A stretch of DNA of 8,998 bases from Bacteroidota bacterium. Its GTDB lineage: Bacteria > Bacteroidota > Bacteroidia > Flavobacteriales_F > PHOS-HE28. Location of the stretch: assembly GCA_963169595.1 (NCBI GenBank), contig CAUJFM010000107.1:1-8998 (forward strand), given 5' to 3'. Positions 5,965 to 8,998 of the stretch are shown piece by piece (position 1 is the stretch's first letter; every line of letters begins with the position of its first letter). A program made the translations under genes and the position numbers. The notes under the pieces are model-generated. The model saw only the letters and a list, made by a program, of their open reading frames with translations. It was not told the DNA's origin and did no database searches.

Positions 5965-6378
5965 ATGGCCAAGTTGAAGTTGAAGCCCGTGGAGAAGCTG
6001 GTCGATCCAGGTGTGATCGGCATCAGCAGCCACGTGAACCCGCACCGCCTGTGCTGGTCGCTCAACAAGGCCCTGGGCCTGGAACTGGCCCGGCGTTCGG
6101 ACCTGGTGAATGAGGAGGACGGGGTGAAGGCGTGCTATGCGGCCTTTGAGCAGGTGATCGAACCCGATGGCTTCCGATGGACCCTCGTGAACAACCACAG
6201 CGGCTCCGGCATCCTCGTGAAACAGCAGCGCCAGACCGACTACTTCCTGCTGATGGACCCCGAGCTCCTGGAGGACCACCCCGACACCTTGGAGCGCGTC
6301 CGTTCCGCCGAATTCGTTCTTACCGCCTACCCGCTGGTCCTGGACCAACTGCGGAACGGCCATTTACTGTTGCTTTGA
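5965..6378 (+). CDS. IPExxxVDY family protein with a degenerate namesake motif
   Basis: A 137-residue soluble protein of unknown function. It is assigned to the family by place (between rnc and pyk, as in other Bacteroidota) and by the recognisable block VIGISSHVNPHRLCWSLNKA (19-38), plus the DYFLLMDPE segment and the closing VLTAYPLVLDQL. No signal peptide, membrane segment or catalytic motif is seen. The segment that carries Ile-Pro-Glu-x3-Val-Asp-Tyr in the family reads VKQQRQTDY here (87-95), so only Asp-Tyr is kept. The ATG at 5965 was preferred to the in-frame TTG at 5956, which lies inside the -7 promoter element. The upstream gap of 34 bases to rnc holds that promoter; pyk starts 34 bases downstream. 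Association with translation, RNA processing or glycolysis is only guilt by neighbourhood. Confidence 0.8.
   Translation: MAKLKLKPVEKLVDPGVIGISSHVNPHRLCWSLNKALGLELARRSDLVNEEDGVKACYAAFEQVIEPDGFRWTLVNNHSGSGILVKQQRQTDYFLLMDPELLEDHPDTLERVRSAEFVLTAYPLVLDQLRNGHLLLL
6349..6377 (+). promoter_or_regulatory. Weak candidate promoter for pyk
   Basis: TTGCTTTG at 6370-6377 has one mismatch to TAnnTTTG, and CTG at 6349-6351 lies 18 bases upstream. It sits in the last codons of the IPExxxVDY-family gene. Transcription would start near 6384 and give a leader of about 29 bases that contains the inverted repeat at 6391-6406. Read-through from upstream is equally possible. Confidence 0.3.
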
Positions 6379-6390
6379 ACCCTTGTATCC

Positions 6391-6406
6391 GCGCCGGTTC
6401 CGGCGC
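6391..6406. repeat. Perfect GC-only inverted repeat before pyk
   Basis: GCGCCGG at 6391-6397 and CCGGCGC at 6400-6406 are exact inverted copies with two bases (TT) between them. The repeat ends six bases before the pyk ATG. As RNA it would form a compact GC hairpin over the ribosome entry site; as DNA it is a 16-base near-palindrome that could bind a dimeric regulator. Either use is inference. Confidence 0.6.
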
Positions 6407-6412
6407 CAGACC

Positions 6413-7834
6413 ATGATCGACCCCAAGACCAAGATCGTTGCCACCATCGGACCGGCATCCGCCGCCCCCGAGGTGTTGCGCAGCATGATGCAGAACGGCA
6501 TGGACGTGTGCCGCCTCAACTTCAGCCACGGCAACTACGCCTTCTATGAGGAGCTGATCCGGAACATCCGTACCGTGAGCGCCGAGCTCGGCTTCCATAC
6601 CGCCATCCTGGCCGACCTGCAGGGACCCAAAATGCGCGTGGGCGAGATGGCCGATGGCCCCATCATGCTGGAGGAGGGCGCCGAGCTCATCATCACCACC
6701 GAACCGATCAAGGGGCGCCCGGGGATGGTGAGCACCAGCTACACGCAGTTCCCCCAGGATGTGAAGAAGGGTGAACTGGTGCTGCTGGATGATGGCAAGC
6801 TGCGCCTCGAGGTGCTGGCCACCGACGGAAAGACCACGGTGACCACGCGTGTGCTCAACGGCGGACCGCTCAGTGCCAACAAGGGCCTCAACCTGCCCAA
6901 CACCAAGATCAGCCTGCCGTGCCTCACCGAGAAGGACAAACAGGACCTCGACTTCGCCCTGGAGCACGACGTGGACTGGGTGGGCCTCAGCTTCGTCCGC
7001 AATGCGCGTGACATCATCGAGCTGAAGGGCATCATCCACCAGCGCGAGAAGCATGCCCGGGTGGTGGCCAAGATCGAGAAGCCCGAAGCGCTCAATGACA
7101 TCGACGAGATCATCCGTGAGAGCGATGCCCTGATGGTGGCCCGGGGTGACCTGGGCGTGGAGATCCCCATGGAGCAGGTGCCGCTGGTGCAGAAGGACAT
7201 CATCAAGCGCTGCCTGGCCCAACACCGCCCGGTGATCGTGGCCACGCAGATGATGGAGAGCATGATCACCAACATCACACCCACCCGCGCCGAGGTGAAC
7301 GACGTGGCCAACGCCGTGCTGGACCATGCGGATGCCGTGATGCTGAGCGCCGAGACCAGCGTGGGCCGCTATCCGGTGGAGGTGGTGAAGGCCATGAACA
7401 AGATCCTCCTGGAGATGGAGAAGAGCGACACCATGTACAACGTGGAGGAGTCGAAGCTGGAGGATAACGATCGCCTGGTGACCGATGCCATCTGCAAGGC
7501 CAGTGTGCGCATGGCGGCCGCCATCGACATCAAGGCCATCGTGACCATGACGCACAGCGGCTACACAGCATTCAAGATCAGCAGCATGCGGCCCAAGGCG
7601 CACATCTTCGCCTTCACCAGCAACAAGCGCATCCTGAACATGTTGAACCTGGTTTGGGGCGTGCGCGCGCACTACTACGACAAGACGGTGAGCACGGACC
7701 ATACCATCGCCGACATCAAGCACATCCTGCGCAGCCGCAGGTTCGTGGAGAAAGGCGACCTGGTGGTGAACGTGGCCAGCATGCCCATCGCCGAGCAGGG
7801 CATGGCCAACATGCTGAAGTTGAGCCCGGCCTAG
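6413..7834 (+). CDS. pyk: Pyruvate kinase
   Basis: Last step of glycolysis: phosphoenolpyruvate plus ADP to pyruvate plus ATP, cytoplasmic homotetramer. The 473-residue product is full length. Domain A begins TKIVATIGPASA (6-17) with Arg34, Asn36 and Ser38 in CRLNFSHG. The catalytic Lys220 is in VVAKIEKPEAL, with metal ligands Glu222 and Asp246 (MVARGDLGVEIP) and Thr278 in VIVATQMMESM. The B lid spans about 74-170, and the C domain (about 350-473) would carry any allosteric site. Position 73 in DLQGPKMR is Lys where potassium-dependent enzymes have Glu, which predicts a potassium-independent enzyme like E. coli PykA in this motif. The ATG at 6413 gives the normal N-terminus; an upstream in-frame TTG (6383) would add an unlikely basic extension. 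It follows the IPExxxVDY gene by 34 bases, with an inverted repeat in between. Confidence 0.97.
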   Translation: MIDPKTKIVATIGPASAAPEVLRSMMQNGMDVCRLNFSHGNYAFYEELIRNIRTVSAELGFHTAILADLQGPKMRVGEMADGPIMLEEGAELIITTEPIKGRPGMVSTSYTQFPQDVKKGELVLLDDGKLRLEVLATDGKTTVTTRVLNGGPLSANKGLNLPNTKISLPCLTEKDKQDLDFALEHDVDWVGLSFVRNARDIIELKGIIHQREKHARVVAKIEKPEALNDIDEIIRESDALMVARGDLGVEIPMEQVPLVQKDIIKRCLAQHRPVIVATQMMESMITNITPTRAEVNDVANAVLDHADAVMLSAETSVGRYPVEVVKAMNKILLEMEKSDTMYNVEESKLEDNDRLVTDAICKASVRMAAAIDIKAIVTMTHSGYTAFKISSMRPKAHIFAFTSNKRILNMLNLVWGVRAHYYDKTVSTDHTIADIKHILRSRRFVEKGDLVVNVASMPIAEQGMANMLKLSPA

Positions 7835-7861
7835 CGTCAACGAAGGATCGTGGATAGCCTA

Positions 7862-7882
7862 CTCCTCCGCAGGAAGGAGGAG
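7862..7882 (+). terminator. Candidate hairpin terminator after pyk
   Basis: CTCCTCC at 7862-7868 pairs perfectly with GGAGGAG at 7876-7882 around a 7-base loop, 27 bases after the pyk stop. No T-run follows, so it may instead stabilise the 3' end. The rest of the gap to 7993 holds the 9-base repeat GCGCGATCG (7887-7895 and 7964-7972) and no clear promoter. Confidence 0.4.
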
Positions 7883-7993
7883 GTCCGCGCGATCGGGTAC
7901 CTTGCGGCTCACGAACATATCGCCGTCACGCATCGCCCACTTTCATTGAACGAACACCCTACGGCGCGATCGCGGCGGCCCTTACGCTGACGC

Positions 7994-8740
7994 ATGAACG
8001 AGCACGATTGGGACCGGGTAGCGGACACCTTTGAGCAGGAGATCTTCAATGTGCCGGCCAACGACCGGCAGGGCGTGATCCGGCATACTCTGGAGGAGTT
8101 GGGTGGGCCGGACCGCACCGTGGCCGATCTGGGTTGCGGGGTGGGACGCACGCTGCCCTTGTTGTCCGCGCTTTTCGGACGGGTCCATGCGGTGGACATT
8201 TCAAGCAAGTGCCTGGACGTTGCGCGTGCCGCGCATCCGCAGTTGAGCAACGTCCGGTATGTGCATGCCGACCTGAGCCGTTCCCGCAAGGGCTTCCCGC
8301 AGGCCCATGTGGTGCTGTGCATCAACACCTGGCTCAGTGGCGATCTGTGCACGCGGATGGGCATCATCAGCAACACCTGCAAGAGCGTGAAGCGCGGCGG
8401 CCATCTGGTGCTGGTGGTGCCGGCACTCGGCTCGGCCCTGCTATCGGCGTTCCGGCAGGTGCAGTGGGAGTTGCGCCTCGGCACGGAGCCCAGTGAGGTG
8501 GAACAGCAGGCCGCCTTGCGTGGAAGCGCCCTGGAGCTCGGGCTCGTGGAGATCGACAAGGTGGCCACGAAACACTACCTCAAGGAGGAGCTCGAGGTGC
8601 TGCTGAACGAGCAGGGCATGCGCATTGAGCGGATGCAGAAGCTCGAGTATCCATGGACCACCGAGTTCGAGGCGCCACCGCGATGGATGCGCGAGCCCTA
8701 TCCGTGGGATTGGTTCGTGCTGGCCCGGCGGGCACGCTGA
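7994..8740 (+). CDS. Class I SAM-dependent methyltransferase, substrate unknown
   Basis: A 248-residue soluble protein with a Rossmann-type methyltransferase fold. Motif I is VADLGCGVGRTLPLL (43-57), the glycine loop that holds S-adenosylmethionine; the acidic end of strand 2 is Asp68 in VHAVDIS, and HADLS at 91-95 follows strand 3. The strand 4 segment VVLCINTWL (106-114) and the post-motif KRGGHLVLVVP (133-143) complete the core. The C-terminal third (about 150-248) is rich in Glu, Arg and Trp and gives no clue to the substrate. It resembles the broad group annotated Methyltransf_11/25, which spans small-molecule, lipid and protein modification. The ATG at 7994 opens the family N-terminus (WDRVADTFEQE). 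No good promoter is seen; only a poor TA-containing match lies before the ATG. It converges on the oxidoreductase fragment with a gap of 13 bases. Confidence 0.87.
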   Translation: MNEHDWDRVADTFEQEIFNVPANDRQGVIRHTLEELGGPDRTVADLGCGVGRTLPLLSALFGRVHAVDISSKCLDVARAAHPQLSNVRYVHADLSRSRKGFPQAHVVLCINTWLSGDLCTRMGIISNTCKSVKRGGHLVLVVPALGSALLSAFRQVQWELRLGTEPSEVEQQAALRGSALELGLVEIDKVATKHYLKEELEVLLNEQGMRIERMQKLEYPWTTEFEAPPRWMREPYPWDWFVLARRAR

Positions 8741-8743
8741 TCA

Positions 8744-8762
8744 GGCCGGTGTCCTACTGGCC
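8744..8762. terminator. Candidate hairpin between convergent genes
   Basis: GGCCGGT at 8744-8750 pairs with ACTGGCC at 8756-8762, seven pairs with one G-U wobble, around the loop GTCCT. An alternative pairing joins GGCCGG at 8744-8749 with CCGGCC at 8762-8767. It begins 3 bases after the methyltransferase stop and overlaps the stop of the opposing gene, which suits a shared terminator, but no T-run is present. Confidence 0.35.
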
Positions 8763-8998
8763 CGGCCGACGACCCAACACCAGGTCCAGGTAGAACCCAG
8801 GTCTCTTCAGCCGTGCCCGCAGGTCCAGGTCAGTGAACATGCTGCTGATGGTATCGGCCAGCGCCGGGTTGCGGTTGGCGCGGTCCACCACGAAGTTGAA
8901 CAGCCAGGGCCTGAAGGACAGCTGCTGCAGGCGCGTGCTGATGGCCACCTCCTGTCCCAGCCTGCGCCACACACGCGCTTCATACTGCTTCGCTTCGC
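8754..8998 (-). CDS. C-terminal end of a probable FAD-dependent oxidoreductase (geranylgeranyl reductase family)
   Basis: Only the last 80 residues are inside the window; the frame is open to the right edge, so the in-frame GTG at 8972 should not be taken as the start. The segment (LSFRPWLFNFVVDRANRNP, then ISSMFTDLDLRARL and FYLDLVLGR) matches my memory of the tail of Bacteroidota NAD(P)/FAD-dependent oxidoreductases annotated as geranylgeranyl reductase family, which reduce isoprenoid chains or related substrates. The FAD-binding N-terminus that would prove this is outside the window. It converges on the methyltransferase gene. The assignment rests on recall of the C-terminal pattern and is moderate. 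Confidence 0.6.
   Translation of the reverse strand, partial: EAKQYEARVWRRLGQEVAISTRLQQLSFRPWLFNFVVDRANRNPALADTISSMFTDLDLRARLKRPGFYLDLVLGRRPGQ

Noticed and set aside
6320..7840. 506-codon open frame on the minus strand opposite pyk
   Set aside because: Low-complexity His/Leu/Val-rich shadow of the pyk coding frame; no family features.
7850..7990. 46-codon GTG-started frame after pyk
   Set aside because: It is in the pyk frame just past the stop, contains the hairpin at 7862-7882, is Arg-rich and has no recognisable feature.
1..8998. Mobile element, CRISPR array, tRNA/rRNA, toxin-antitoxin or defence cluster
   Set aside because: No transposase or integrase motifs, terminal repeats, regularly spaced repeats, RNA gene folds or known defence domains were seen on either strand by reading.

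Overview
The window looks like chromosomal DNA from a GC-rich member of the Bacteroidota, probably an environmental Flavobacteriales-like lineage. Three things point there. The order acpP-fabF-rnc-IPExxxVDY-pyk, with purN divergent, is the arrangement I know from this phylum. The left-end protein ends in a type IX secretion (T9SS) sorting-like tail. Several gene starts carry the Bacteroidota -7 element (TAnnTTTG) rather than a Shine-Dalgarno sequence. The strain-level identity is inference.

Layout, left to right. (1) 1-744, +: the 3' part of a secreted Asp-box/Ycf48-like beta-propeller protein with a T9SS-type tail. (2) 773-1863, -: marC then rnhA, coupled by an ATGA overlap and converging on gene 1 across a hairpin. 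(3) 1864-2957: a visibly less GC-rich stretch with about 450 bases of no recognisable content, an unknown lipoprotein gene and a tiny ORF 4 bases downstream of it. (4) 2977-3540, -: purN, divergent from (5) 3673-7834, +: acpP, fabF, rnc, an IPExxxVDY-family gene and pyk, closely packed. (6) 7994-8740, +: a class I SAM-dependent methyltransferase. (7) 8754-8998, -: the C-terminal end of a probable FAD-dependent oxidoreductase of the geranylgeranyl reductase family, converging on gene 6.

Most of the window is housekeeping: purine synthesis (PurN), fatty acid elongation (AcpP and FabF act together), RNA processing and RNA:DNA hybrid removal (RNase III, RNase HI) and glycolysis (Pyk). I see no CRISPR array, tRNA, rRNA, insertion sequence, integrase, toxin-antitoxin pair or defence cluster, and nothing that amounts to a new system.

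The points most worth following are: promoter elements placed so close to start codons that leaderless mRNAs are expected; an IPExxxVDY homologue that has lost most of its namesake motif; residue changes in RNase III and pyruvate kinase; a perfect inverted repeat just before the pyk start; and the unknown lipoprotein with its small companion ORF.
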